From NCBI RefSeq assembly GCF_014529535.1, contig NW_023503501.1:7012150-7076149 (forward strand): a stretch of 64,000 bases of DNA, written 5' to 3'. The position numbers were made by a program, and so were the translations under genes. The notes beneath the pieces are model-generated. The model saw only the letters and a list, made by a program, of their open reading frames with translations, was not told the DNA's origin and did not search any database. Positions 18,440-29,798 of the stretch are shown here, piece by piece (position 1 is the first letter of the stretch; each line of letters opens with the position of its first letter). The stretch is from Bradysia coprophila (taxonomy: Eukaryota; Arthropoda; Insecta; Diptera; Sciaridae).

Positions 18440-19265
18440 GACAGCCAACTCTTTTGTGAAAACTGCAGGAAGACATATTTTGGCTAAGTAAAAACCTCCA
18501 GCCAACAACCATTTGAGATCAGCCAAACATCGTCCTAACACTTTTCTTGTACTCTCCGATAATATTTGCAAAGTCTCCCATATCCTCAACCGAAATTGTA
18601 GTTTTGACCTGGACCCTTGACCTTGCACATTGTATACTACGTATAAACATTGTATCGTTGTATTGAACAGATCGGGCCGCCATCCGATATGCGTTAAATT
18701 CATGACTAACAACAATCACCGTCGCTTGTCTAAGTGACTGGACCAACTACTAAATTTTGCGTAATTTGTAAATAGATGTGAGAAGGATGCAATACAATAT
18801 GGCACAATATAATGCTGCAATGAGAAATCAATTACCTGGTGACAACCACCCGTCCGGGTATCACCTGTTACATCATCTCCAACTGTCGTGGACCTCCGAC
18901 GGTCACTCATTCCCTCCAACGTACTGCTCAGCTCGTACAAGGGTGATATTTCTGCATTATGAGGCCCAATTCAGGATTCCTTCCTCTTCTCTGTCTTTCA
19001 TTCATTCGAGAGTTGGTGAATACGATGTGCCCAGTCAATGTAATCGCGTTGAAGGAATCCTTCGTTAATTTGAAATTCAACAACAAATTGTAGTTTTCAC
19101 GACCTTATTGACGCCAGACTGTTTACTCCGCCCATTAGCCTGTTCAGTTAGCAATAACGGCTTGATTGAAATCGTAAGCATAAAATAATGGGATCCCCGG
19201 TACACTTTCAATTTAATTTCCACCAGAATTTTTACCTGGACGGCGCAATTGGTCGATCGGTTATT
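18440..19265 (-). pseudogene. RidA pseudogene, broken by an insertion
   Basis: A decayed third RidA copy, closest by eye to copy 2 at 27401-27992. Exon 3 is recognisable only at its start (18440-18465). The 3' part of exon 2 survives at 18545-18605 (VEDMGDFANI followed by EYKK). The middle of exon 2 continues at 19085-19120 after an insertion. The stretch between GACGCCAG and the exon start near 19160 is deleted, and the exon 1 donor region is altered (19225-19260). No frame can be restored without several changes, so it cannot make a normal protein. Confidence 0.8.
18606..19084. mobile_element. 479 bp insertion with 13 bp target duplication
   Basis: The sequence AAATTGTAGTTTT occurs at 18593-18605 and again at 19085-19097, flanking DNA absent from the other RidA copies. 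A 13 bp duplication suits target-primed insertion of a LINE or SINE better than a cut-and-paste element. I recognise no protein in the insert and see no poly(A) tail. Confidence 0.7.
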
Positions 19266-19531
19266 TTATAGATTAGAATGAGACAAGAAAAGTTTCTTGT
19301 GAGCAGAACAGTGTAAAGGGCAATTTTATTTTTCTTGTAATATTGTAAATATTTAAACACAAAAACTTAACCTAATGAGTGTGAAAAACGACATAAATTG
19401 TTGCTAATCGGACAAGCATATTGACTTTGTACAACAAAGTGATCCACTGATCTAGTGACCTTGTTAACGCAAAAGTTTCTTTTTCCTTACTGAAGTATTT
19501 ACGCTGAGTATTGCTCATTTAATTTCGATTT

Positions 19532-20611
19532 TTAAAAATCGGATTTAGCTTTTAATAAATTCAGACCTAATTTCCCAACCGTTACTAACACATCGTTGGT
19601 TAGTCCAAGAACGTCCTCTACAATCGTATTTAAGACGGTGGCTACGTTGACGAAACTATTTAGCAGATCTTTAATGCCGGTGATGGATGCTAAGAGAACT
19701 GCAGAAATAGCTTCAAGAATTTCTTCAAGTGCAGTTGCAATTGATAACGATCCATTCTTAACGCTTTTTGATACGAAACAGTTATGATCGTACTGCACAT
19801 CCAATGCACAACTATTGACTCCAGTTACAGAGAGTCCCATACAAAAGTAGACCAAATGCAAAACTAAAACTGATTCATACACATCCTGCGTAACTTCATT
19901 TTCACATTCGTCCAATAGTGTCTGATCAATGAGTGCCATTGTGTTTGTTAGACTATGGTACTTTTGAAGAACACGCTTGTAATCAACTCTTCGTTGGCAA
20001 TTGAACAATCGGCAACTGTGTAAAAATCCTTTCATAAATTTAGTAAGTTCGGTAGCGAAATCACTGTAGGCATTTGTGAAGGAACATATCAGTTCATCAC
20101 CAATAAATTCCGATAGATTTACGGCGACCGACTTGTATTCTTCGGCCACAATGGGAAAGATTTTGTCGATTTCGATAATCATATTCATGTTGTCCCCCTT
20201 AACCCTATCGCATTTACTCATCGATTGTAAAATGTTTTTGGAACTGGTTGATATTATTGTTGAATTGAAGCTGGTGAAATCAATCAATTTCGTTATAAAT
20301 TGCTCCAATGAATTCACTGACGCTTCAGCTAGTTCGTATGCTTTTCCACGGAATGATTTGGACGCCGTTCTACATCCATCGTACAATTTTTGAACGCCAT
20401 TTTTCCAAGGATCATCTTCTGTTGAACATGTAGAACTATGATAACTTAGCAAAACGCTTTCCACACTGAAGCTCACATTTCTCGAATTTATACTCAAGGC
20501 GTCTATGGTCTACAAATTCATTTTTCTATTAGGTCGAATTTAAAAAAGCAAGCAATTATTGCATACCTTGCAAAGAATGCCAAACCCTAGCAATAATTCT
20601 AAGATTTTCAT
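19532..20611 (-). CDS. Secreted protein of unknown family
   Basis: Two exons, 20611-20567 and 20509-19532, joined by a 57 bp GT-AG intron in phase 0; 340 residues. Exon 1 encodes a signal peptide (MKILELLLGFGILCK) ending near TIDA. The frame also runs upstream to an ATG at 20731, but the internal ATG gives the cleaner signal peptide. The mature part is mostly alpha-helical in composition, with about ten Cys and several N-glycosylation sites (for example NVSF and NLSE). A hydrophobic Ala/Val/Leu-rich stretch lies near the C-terminus (LEEILEAISAVLLASITGIK). I do not recognise the family. The two-exon layout with a signal-peptide exon is common for insect secreted or salivary proteins. Confidence 0.72.
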
Positions 20612-20741
20612 TATTTGTTGTAACACTTTCAAATCAGGACTGAATTTCTCCGACAGAAAATGTTCATTTATAGAGATAAATTTTCGTACTGAAAACGAGT
20701 TACAGATGGATGAATAAATATCGCAATCCATCCCGTGTCAC

Positions 20742-21136
20742 AATAGTATGTTGTGTTACAAGTATTGTAATGTTGATTTTTTCAGCACTAGACCCAAGTT
20801 TTCCTTACGAGCGGAGCGAGTAAGGAAAATTGGGTCGTGTGCTGAAAAAATCTCATTACAATACGTGTAACACATCATGCTTTGTGCCAACCGAGAATTG
20901 AAATAGACAAATGTACAAAAATTCAGAATTTTCATTGTAAACAATCACTCTTCGAATTTGATCGATCACGTTGCTTTGCATTTTTTTAAAACGAATGCTG
21001 TAATAACTCATACGAATTTCATTTCAACACTGGTTTGAGTGTTGTAATAAGCCATGAAAACGGGTGTTGTAATTTTGGACATTTCAATCTAGTTATCGAT
21101 ATTGAAATCCGTCGTATTTCAATTCTCGGTGGCACA
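20742..21136. repeat. 395 bp repeat, copy 1
   Basis: Nearly identical to 21442-21836; I count about four differences. It contains two hairpins. One is 20752-20874, with a loop around GCGGAGCGAG; the other is 20880-21136, bounded by TTGTGCCAACCGAGAATTGA and its inverted partner TCAATTCTCGGTGGCACAA. Confidence 0.9.
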
Positions 21137-21441
21137 ATGCCATGTGCAATTTTTTAAATGTAATCAAATAAATGCTAAATAAATATCGCAATCTAGCCCG
21201 TGTCGCAATACCATCTGTGTAATCAGACATTTTATGTAAACAATTAATCCGATAGACGCCAAATTTATATTTATCTTTTTTCAGGTTTTAAATCGCGAGT
21301 AACAGGAAAAAGAAACATGCGCGTAAATACTCAACTTCTAACTGCTTTGAATTAATTTATTTAGCCCATACTTGAGGGGTGTAATCCAAAAATTGTCTGG
21401 AGAGAATTTACCCGAAAAAATGATGTAGCCTACAGTGTTGG

Positions 21442-21836
21442 AATAGTATGTTGTGTTACAAGTATTGTAATGTTGATTTTTTCAGCACTAGACTCAAGTT
21501 TTCCTTACGAGCGGAGCGAGTAAGGAAAATTGGGTCGTGTGCTGAAAAAATCTCATTACAATACGTGTAACACATCATGCTTTGTGCCAACCGAGAATTG
21601 AAATAGACAAATGCACAAAAATTCAGAATTTTCAATGTAAACAATCACTCTTCGAATTTGATCGATCACGTTGCTTTGCATTTTTTTAAAACGAATGCTG
21701 TAATAACTGATACGAATTTCATTTCAACACTGGTTTGAGTGTTGTAATAAGCCATGAAAACGGGTGTTGTAATTTTGGACATTTCAATCTAGTTATCGAT
21801 ATTGAAATCCGTCGTATTTCAATTCTCGGTGGCACA
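21442..21836. repeat. 395 bp repeat, copy 2
   Basis: Direct copy of 20742-21136 at a 700 bp offset. The 305 bp between the copies is not repeated except for a short block (AATAAATATCGCAATC at about 20713 and 21179), which suggests duplication after an earlier partial copy. Confidence 0.9.
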
Positions 21837-21919
21837 AACGAAGGTCTGTGAAAGGTCGTGGTATATTTACGCACTAGTGCATAAAAGTGATGTTTATAAA
21901 AATTATGATGCCACTGCTG

Positions 21920-21996
21920 AAGTTTTGCGCATACAATGTGTCAACGTCAAATTCGTCTCGGGTTGACAATTTGCACATCTTTTGCGCGAAATTTCC
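21920..21996. repeat. Small foldback element
   Basis: Stem ending in TTTTGCGC and GCGCGAAA around a TCGTCTCGGG-type loop. It is related to the copy at 37896-37975, which keeps better symmetry. Confidence 0.6.
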
Positions 21997-22367
21997 ATTC
22001 AGACACATGTTATGGAAATAGCAATTCAGCGTATTGAACACACACCTTGAGTATTATGGCCAATATTTAAATGCACACGCTACGCAAAATGTCCGCTACG
22101 TTGACGTCGACTATATGTACTAGGGTACATCGATTTTACACTTTTCTTTAAATCGTGGATGAAATCGGGTACAAATGTTTACTTTTTCCACGAAACGAGA
22201 TTTTGAACTTTCCCAGGGAGCTCGATAGACAGTGAAATTGTCACTTTTACACTCTACAATATTGAACAAATCGACTAGTGTAAACTTATGACTTATCACA
22301 GGTAGTGACTATTTGTGACCTTTTTCAGTAATAGTTATTTGTTCAACGAGAAAAGAAAATTTGGAAA

Positions 22368-22845
22368 ATGAGTCCATTAGTCCAAAAAGTGCAAAAAGTT
22401 TGCCCTTGTGAACTTTGGATCCACCACAAAGTGACTAGTTGATGGGAGACTTCAAAAACCTGGATGATGAAACCATCAAGAAATTTACTGAATCGTTGAT
22501 CGATAAAGAGGGATTACTGGGCGATTTCAGTAAGCGGAAAACGGATTATATGGAAAAGGAGTTGGCCTATTTGAAAACAACGATGAACAATCTTGACAAG
22601 AGAAGTTGGAAAGGAGAGCAAAATCAGTCGTTCCAAATGTTCGAAGGATTGTTGAACTTGTTGCCTCCCTCTTGCGATCACAACGAATTTCTGAAGGCTA
22701 TGGTGGGTGCTAAAAGAAGAGAAGAATGAAGAAACGAATGAGAAAGAAGGAAAGAATGATGTGAATGCTGAAAAGAGGAAGAAAACGAGATGGGATGATT
22801 ATCCAGAGAAGCTGAAGAAACCTCGTGATGCTCCGGTTTGAATTA
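22368..22845 (+). pseudogene. Frameshifted gene remnant, unknown family
   Basis: Three frames together look like one protein. An ATG at 22368 opens a 24-codon frame (MSPLVQKVQKVCPCELW). A second frame from the ATG at 22442 reads 95 residues, charged and helical (LDDETIKKFTESLIDKEGLL). From about 22705 a third frame continues as a Lys/Glu-rich tail ending in TRWDDYPEKLKKPRDAPV and TGA. Two frameshifts would be needed to join them. I do not recognise the family. A GAA/AAG-rich tail can stay open by chance, so the third part is less certain. Confidence 0.45.
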
Positions 22846-22948
22846 AAAGTCTTGCAGCCTTAACGGTTATATAGGTTTTTATTGAGAATCCAAGCTTATA
22901 TTTGATTAAAAAAATTATTTACGTTCAAAATCTTGTGAAGTAAAGTCA

Positions 22949-23212
22949 AAGCATTATAATTTGATCGATTCTACTAATTTAGTTCATTTTTAAATAATTG
23001 TAGTTTTCAAAGAAATCATTTAGAAAACATTACAGTACAAAAGCTTACACACGCGCATTAGAGCTGTTTACTCGCGGTAGGCCTGCGGGTAATCCGTTCA
23101 AATGTACATGTCTAAGCGTTTATACTGTAATGTTTTCTAAATGATTTCTTTGAAAACTACAATTATTTAAAAATGAATTAAATGAGTAGAATCGATCAAA
23201 TTATAATGCTTC
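22949..23212. repeat. Palindromic MITE, about 260 bp
   Basis: Begins AAGCATTATAATTTGATCGA and ends with its reverse complement. The arms stay paired for about 90 bp (TTTTCAAAGAAATCATTTAG in the stem) around an unpaired centre with ACTCGCGGTAGGCC. Confidence 0.8.
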
Positions 23213-23903
23213 GATTTTAAGTGGACTTTTGTACGGTACAAATTGTACCTGGTTTCATCTACTACTGTATAAAAGTGGAAAACTGAAGTACCCTAATGTA
23301 TACAAATACACAGCATGTTATTGTGGCAAAACATTTTGCAAGTTTAATTCAACCATAGCTCTCCAGCTCCAAGCAGGACTTCAAAGTGAAACGTCATAGT
23401 CTATTTTACGCATACTGGAGAAGTGAAAAGATTCATGAGTTATTCATGTTTTTAGATTTTGAAGCTAACAATTGAGATGCGTCAATAAATATTTTAACTC
23501 GAACTTTCGAAAGGTATCCGGCACAATCATCCTGTTGCACATTTGCAACAGACCCGATGCGTATTGCTACACTTTGCTACGCATCTAGTGCTTAAAGAAT
23601 CATTTAAACATAGAGTTTTACTCGAGAGTTGGCAAGATGGCGTTATATTTAGTAACGTTGACTCGTATGTCAATCTGTCATACCTGACATATCCTGTGAA
23701 ATTTCTTGTTTTGATTTGATGCACATAACAAAAATGTTTTTAATGAAATGATTGCAGCGTATTTTTTTTTAATTATTTAAACAAAATAAAGTAAAACACA
23801 AGTGACAAAGAAGTGAAACAGAAACGAGTGATGTTTTTTAAACGTGACGCACGACAAAAATTTTGAAAAATGGAAAAATATAGAACGTTACTTCCATAAA
23901 CAG
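23213..23903. other. Intergenic, no gene recognised
   Basis: Short hairpin-like words are present (GACCCGATGCGTATTGC and TTTGCTACGCATC near 23550-23585), but I see no coding signal. Confidence 0.5.
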
Positions 23904-23975
23904 GTCCAGGTAGCTCAATCGGTAGAGCATAGGACTCATACCCAAGAGGTCCCGGGTTCGAATCCCGGTGCAAAA
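23904..23975 (+). ncRNA. tRNA-like sequence (CAT anticodon position), probably a pseudogene or SINE head
   Basis: Perfect pol III A box (TAGCTCAATCGG, 23911-23922) and B box (GGTTCGAATCC, 23955-23965). The D stem (GCTC/GAGC) and T stem (CCGGG/CCCGG) pair fully, and CAT sits at the anticodon position. The acceptor strands (GTCCAGG and TGCAAAA) do not pair and the anticodon stem is poor, so it is not a working tRNA. Confidence 0.6.
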
Positions 23976-23984
23976 ATGCTTGCC

Positions 23985-24727
23985 TGGTTTTATTCTAATC
24001 ACTTGGTGATTAAGCACTCGCTATTAGTTATCTAATGGCTGTACGACCGTAACAAAGTCGCAAATTTCAAAAAAATCCAATATTCGATTTCTTCGCAACA
24101 ATCGCGCCATATTGACATAATGTCAATGACACAATTCACAATATACAACAGACTGTAGGATAAGCGCCATTTATGATCGACTAGTCGCTCATTGGGAAAA
24201 TGCATGAGTCATTAGTGATGGTTGTGGTCTTCACATACCACTCGTGGCTTAGAGAATTCACAACGTATGGGACGTTTACACGGTCGATTTGTGAACTATC
24301 TGAGTCCGGAGAGATATGATGAAAAATCACAATTCATATGATCAAGTGACTTGCGCAATAGCACAACAGGCCCACTAGAGGCTTAGGTGCTGGGCTAACC
24401 CCCTTCCCATCCAAATCCAATCCAATCCAATCCATAAACACATTGATCAAATCAGCTGACAACAAGACTTTTTTCTATGTGTTAGTGCTTGGAAGCTAGA
24501 GTGCTATGATTCTGCTGAAAATTAAACAACGATCAAAACAGTAAACCTATTAATGGGATGAATAGAAAAATATAAACTGATACGCAAGGTAATTACTTGT
24601 GATTTGTGGTATCTCTTGTCTCTAATATATAAAGAGCGTTAAATTATAGTTAAATGCCTTGATCTACTGTTACTCGAAATCACAGAATTAGATCTGCAGA
24701 TTCCGTTTTCTTATCAAAAAAAACATA
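23985..24727. other. Intergenic, no gene recognised
   Basis: Contains a short (TCCAA)n run near 24411-24434. Nothing else can be supported. Confidence 0.5.
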
Positions 24728-25332
24728 GCTAACGCCGACCCGTACGAAACACCTATTCGTATCAAAAGCCTTTAATGTGAAACTCTTCATTTCTCTTACT
24801 TCATTTTCTTCTCTGCTGAAAAACTATTCTCCCTTTAAAATCACTTACATTATCCACTCTTTGCCTTGTTATCATATACAACTAAATTGCCGGAGGCAAT
24901 ATAGACAGCCCCGTACGAAGACAAATTTCATAAATTCCTATTTAAACAGCTATATACCGCTATATTTAACTATATTTCACTATAAATAAACATTTCACAG
25001 ATAAATATATGCTATTATATAGCTCTATATGCCTGTATATAGCTCAATATAGCTGTATATAGGTATATATAGATGTCCGTATATGGAATCCCTGAAACCC
25101 CACACACATAACAAATTATTTCCATGTTAACAGAAACTCTCTAAGTATCATTTTTCCCAAGATATTTCTATTTTACTAAAATCCAATATGGCCGCCGGCA
25201 GCCATTTTGTTAGGAAATAGTACCGACGCTTTACATTCGTTAATACCTTTCAAACAAAAAAAAATTCATGAAATTCGGTCAAAATTTACTCGAGATATTG
25301 TCGAAATACACCACGTTCACTGTACTTCCGAG
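24728..25332 (+). repeat. Dispersed repeat (family R), truncated copy
   Basis: Inverted copy of 61190-61760. Shared features are an end with GACCCGTACGAAACACCTAT, a stretch rich in TATATAG words (24960-25080) and the AATATGGCCGCCGGCAGCCA block. It stops where MITE A begins at 25333, so it was probably cut by that insertion or a later rearrangement. Confidence 0.8.
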
Positions 25333-25780
25333 TAAACAGCCTCGATGAAGCGGGTAACAGTGGCAGAGTCGTTTTGTCGTTGCGTCATATTGCGACAAAG
25401 TGGTTCAACGAAAAAGTGACAGTTGTGAAAATTCTAAATTAATTTTTTTTGTTTTGATGTGGTTGATTGTGATGATTTTTCGTTTTGTGTGTGAAAAAGT
25501 GTGCAAAATTATGATTTTATTATATTAATAATTGATTAATAATGTGCCACCCGTGACAGTGTTCTCATAAATAATAAAATCGGTGTTGTTAAATGTTTTC
25601 AAAAACGAAAATATTTATTATTTCTGTGTTCAATCAATTAAAATCGAATTCTTGAAAATTAACATTCAAAAATGTTGCGCTAAAAAAATCCAAATTTTAC
25701 GACAGATCCACTTTGTCGCATTTTCTCATGTCGCATATTTCTGTCTCTGCCACTGTTACCCGCTTCATCGAGGCTGTTTA
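25333..25780. mobile_element. hAT-like MITE, copy A
   Basis: 448 bp with inverted ends starting TAAACAGCCTCGATGAAGCG (paired for about 36 bp). The flanking 8 bp do not match (CTTCCGAG and CAACAGAT), so one side may have recombined. No coding capacity. Confidence 0.85.
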
Positions 25781-25818
25781 CAACAGATGTTCGGACAAAT
25801 GTTGACATAGGTCATGTC

Positions 25819-26566
25819 TAAACAGCCTCGATGAAGCGGGTAACAGTGGCAGAGACAGAAATATGCGACATGAGAAAATGCGACAAAGTGGATCTGTCGT
25901 AAAATTTGGATTTTTTTAGCGCAACATTTTTGAATGTTAATTTTCAAGAATTCGATTTTAATTGATTGAACACAAGAAATAATAAATATTTTCATAATTA
26001 ATGCTCGCAACAGATCAAACCTGGCCTGAAACAAGAAAGTCTAATTAAAATCATGTTGGGTTGAGGCTTTTGATTGATCACAGGAATTTAATCAGAGAAA
26101 ATCTCTTCACATAAACTGAATCAGAAAAAATCTCAGATCTAGAATCTAGACCGACGGGATCATATGAAATGAATCAGGTCGTTGGAGTGCTTTCCTAGGT
26201 TCGTATCTCAACGTAACAATTTCTTTGGATCTATTCACATAAAACCAATTTTAATGTTTATGAGAACGAGAACATTGGCCATGGAATTTTTCGTTTTTGA
26301 AAACATTTAACAACACCGATTTTATTATTTATGAGAACACTGTCACGGGTGGCACATTATTAATCAATTATTAATATAATAAAATCATAATTTTGCACAC
26401 TTTTTCACACACAAAACGAAAAATCATCACAATCAACCACATCAAAACAAAAAAAATTAATTTAGAATTTTCACAACTGTCACTTTTTCGTTGAACCACT
26501 TTGTCGCAATATGACGCAACGACAAAACGACTCTGCCACTGTTACCCGCTTCATCGAGGCTGTTTA
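25819..26566. mobile_element. hAT-like MITE, copy B, inverted to A
   Basis: Same ends as copy A in opposite orientation, flanked by a perfect 8 bp duplication GTCATGTC (25811-25818 and 26567-26574), as expected for hAT-type insertion. Its interior matches copy A except for an added segment at 25994-26287. Confidence 0.9.
25994..26287. mobile_element. 294 bp segment inserted inside MITE copy B
   Basis: Absent from copy A. Bordered by TTTTC at 25989-25993 and 26288-26292, a possible 5 bp target duplication. I recognise nothing inside it. Confidence 0.6.
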
Positions 26567-26574
26567 GTCATGTC

Positions 26575-26828
26575 AACTCAAACAACAACAATCAACACAA
26601 TATTGAACCCAGATATAATCTGCGGCCAAGAAATCGAATTTAATTCAAAATTGTTGTGACATTAGAAGTAACGTAAGTTTAAGAGAAGCTCAGCTTCAAC
26701 ATGTAGAGCCGATTCGTTTATGACCACTTATTGTTTTTAGCCATGATTATGGTCGGTAACGACGACCGAATGCAAGGGGAAACAATAAACAAATTTTCGT
26801 AAACAAATCGTTTCATTGGTTGTCCACA

Positions 26829-26861
<33 letters not shown>

Positions 26862-27044
26862 ATTGTGGTCAGCCCACATATTCGGGATGGCACAAATATT
26901 TGTGTTACACGAAAACTGAATGAATTTCAAAAAATTTTGTGATAGTACAAAAATTGTCATCACAAAAATTTGCACTATCTTAAACGGAGTCACTTCGGTT
27001 TCAGTGCTCTACAGTTTCAGTACCACTTATGCTTGAAATGTGTT
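26575..27044. other. Intergenic with a 30 bp poly(A) run
   Basis: An uninterrupted A run lies at 26830-26859. No other retroposon feature or gene is seen around it. Confidence 0.5.
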
Positions 27045-27050
27045 GCCAAC

Positions 27051-27234
27051 CGGCATCAAAAGAGCGACTAATTTAAATTTAAATGCCGACGGGATTAACA
27101 CCGGATGATCAATTGTGTTATCGTCGAGCCCTGCACGACACTTTCGATACCATCGGAAAAATGTTCCAAGATATGATGCATCCAGTCATAGGTCATTTCC
27201 TCAGATACAAACCCGATGAACACAAAATATCGTA
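27051..27234 (+). pseudogene. Fragment of the propeller/aerolysin-like gene joined to an orphan exon-like piece
   Basis: 27051-27126 matches the propeller gene at about 17625-17700 (shared CGACTAATTTAAATTTAAA and TGCCGACGGGATTAAC), with a 2 bp deletion. It then switches to an unrelated open stretch (27127-27234) encoding HDTFDTIGKMFQDMMHPVIG and ending at a good donor, GTAAGTG. The second part belongs to no family I know. Both are remnants rather than a gene. Confidence 0.6.
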
Positions 27235-27400
27235 AGTGAAAACTCGCTGCGTTGAATGTTATTCAGAGAGTGTGGCAGTTCAGATAAAATAGTTGACGTA
27301 CATTACCCCGTAGTCTGGCACTTTAGACACAGCATTTTTGTTGTATCGATTGCGTATCTTTATTAACTTTCTTGTGAAACAAAACATCAATCTCTCAAGT

Positions 27401-27992
27401 TTAAACGGAAACAGTTTCCACCTCACCAGTTAATGCAACCACTTCAATTTCGACCTTAGCGTTCATTGGTAGCTTAGCGACTTGTACACAAGATCTAGCA
27501 GGAAAGTCTTTTGTGAAAACTGCAAGAAAACATATATTGACTATCAGAACGATTGGAATAACGAAAAATCGTGCAATGTACAAACACTGATTGATCAACG
27601 ATATACGATCCTCCAAACATTTCCTTACCTTTCTTGTACTCTTCATTAATGTTTGCAAAGTCTCCCATATCCTCAACAAAAATGGTAGCTTTCACGACCT
27701 TATCGACGCCAGATCCTGCAGCCGCCAAAACAGCTTGTAAATTTTCCAAAGCCTTTGCCATTTCAGGTACGGCTCCACCCGGCATCAATGTCATAGTATC
27801 CTTGTCAAGGCCCAAACATCCCGATACATAAACGGTGCGATCAGCAATAACGGCCTGACTGAAATCGAAACCACAAAATAATGTAATTCCCGTTAAACGT
27901 TCGATTTAATTGCACCAGAATTTTTACTTGTACGGTGCAACTGGTCTGGGTGCATTGCTTGTGCTGATTAATTTTCGTACAATTTTCGACAT
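27401..27992 (-). CDS. RidA family 2-imino acid deaminase, copy 2
   Basis: Exons 27992-27928, 27858-27629 and 27519-27401, 414 bp, 137 residues. Exons 1 and 2 have exactly the lengths of copy 1 (65 and 230 bp) and the same phases, so the two are paralogues. Family features are KLISTSNAPRPVAPYNQAV at the N-terminus, the strand TVYVSGCLG, GAVPEMAKALENLQAVLAAA, and DFPARSCVQVAKLPMNAKVE with the conserved substrate-binding Arg. It has a longer C-terminal tail (TGEVETVSV) than copy 1. The role is hydrolysis of reactive imines and enamines. The pseudogene at 18440-19265 and the exon-1-like remnant at 29799-29872 belong to the same family. Confidence 0.93.
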
Positions 27993-29494
27993 TTTTGTTT
28001 ATGAAATATTTTGATCAAATTCAAACTGTGGTAGATGTATCGATTCGCCGATGATAGAACTCGAAATTATGCAACAGCAAACACAAACTGTTCACTGGTT
28101 CCACAATGACTGACGTGTGTGTTGAGTTATACCATGTACGATAATTTCTTTCACCCATGATTGTATTCGTTTTTGAACGTTACGTTTTCAATTCCAATTG
28201 TTGTTGCGACTAATTAGTAACTCTGGATTAATCGCAATAGTTATGGGACCACTGGGGGAAGTTCTATGTTCGCAATGAATTAAGTAGCAAGGCAGTAAGT
28301 GCTTTCTTTCAGATTGTGCTAAGGTAAAATTTAAGAAGAATAAAATAAATCAACGGATGTACTTCGTAGCTGGTATAATAGGTTCAACCAATGAAATTCT
28401 TTGTCAACGCACAACTCTACATAGCCACGTAAATGTGAATTTGTATAGCAAACAAGAGATAGTCGAATTTGTGTGTATACTAAATTAGAATAAAAATTCG
28501 CCGATGAATGCTGCGTGATCACAAAAAGTGATTCGTTTTGTTATTACAATTGTTTTGTCTTTAATTCCATTAACTCGATAGAAACAAGTATTGGGAGATA
28601 TAGATATAGATTGACTCTTTGATTGAGTACACCAGCTTCTAAGTGAGGCACCAGCCCGAGTCGTAGCATAAACAAAACAACAATTTGAAAGCAGTTCTGC
28701 AATTTTGACTTTACTATTGGTAAAAGAGGCTGGATTTGAGGGAGGTCGTGTAGGGCACTAAGTATATGAAATTAAGTAGAGTTTACAGATAAATTAAATT
28801 TTCTTGTTTGTTGCGATCAGTATAGTGTGTGTGTGTTGTTATAATTTTGATAATCGACCATACTGCGTTTGTGTCGTTTGTTTGCGTTTGTGATATGCCT
28901 TAAAGTGTTATAATTATTTACATTATGTTAGCAACTGGCAGTAAATTAAAACCTTGAAAAATTCAAGCCGGTTGTTTTGTTAAATTAAAATCCACGGTTG
29001 CTACCTAGTAGCCGCTAAAAAAATGGATTCTAAAATTTTGAAACTCGATTCCCATATCATTGATCACTGATAGAGCAAAAATCTACTTTCCTTGATAACA
29101 TACTAGGGAACAACACAGGTTTTGTAAACAATATGCTGGCAAAGTGTGTTGTATAGATCTCGGTTCCCGGAAAATAAAAACACGCTCTACTGGTTCCAAT
29201 GATGTCTGCAGTTCCGCTGGAGCCGCTTCACACAACGATACGTACTCATGACATCTGTCAATACCTTCTCTAGCTTGCTAGAGAGAGTATTGCACCTGAC
29301 TTATCCAACACACTATGCCACTACTAATTGTGAACATTCCAAAAGTGTCACATTTTTGTTTAGTGTAATTGATAGTATAATACGAATAATACGCATAATA
29401 CGCTGCCGAAACGTATGTAAGGAGGGAAAATATGCGATGTCCATACTACTTGCAAACAATCTTTTCCTTTTAAATGGATACGCAAACGGAAGTA
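27993..29494. other. Intergenic, no gene recognised
   Basis: AT-rich spacer upstream of RidA copy 2. Short open frames have no recognisable products. Confidence 0.5.
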
Positions 29495-29520
29495 GCTCTC
29501 TCTCTCTCTCTCTCTCTCTC
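29495..29520. repeat. (CT)13 microsatellite
   Basis: 26 bp uninterrupted CT dinucleotide run. Confidence 0.95.
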
Positions 29521-29798
29521 GTTACGTTTTTTTTATTTCTTGTATTTCGTATCATGCCGTCTGTAAAATTTTATACATCACATGGACATCCCGTCATTCC
29601 CGGTATTTGTGTGAATTGGTACAATTTGAATTTTTTTTAACTTGCGCCTGGATGTGCTGCCTTGTTTTTGGCTCGAACATACTTTCGCCAAGCAATTCTT
29701 TCACTGTACGAATTCAAACTTTTTCAGGAATTTCGTGTGTTTACTCCATGTGATGTAAATATCTACTGGCTGAATAAAAAATGAAATATTTTACCTAC

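Noticed and set aside
23904-23975. Functional tRNA-Met gene
   Set aside because: Acceptor strands do not pair and the anticodon stem is poor, despite perfect A and B boxes.
24777-24989. 70-codon frame repeated identically at 61498-61710
   Set aside because: The identity comes from a dispersed non-coding repeat; it starts at a non-ATG codon and is low in complexity.
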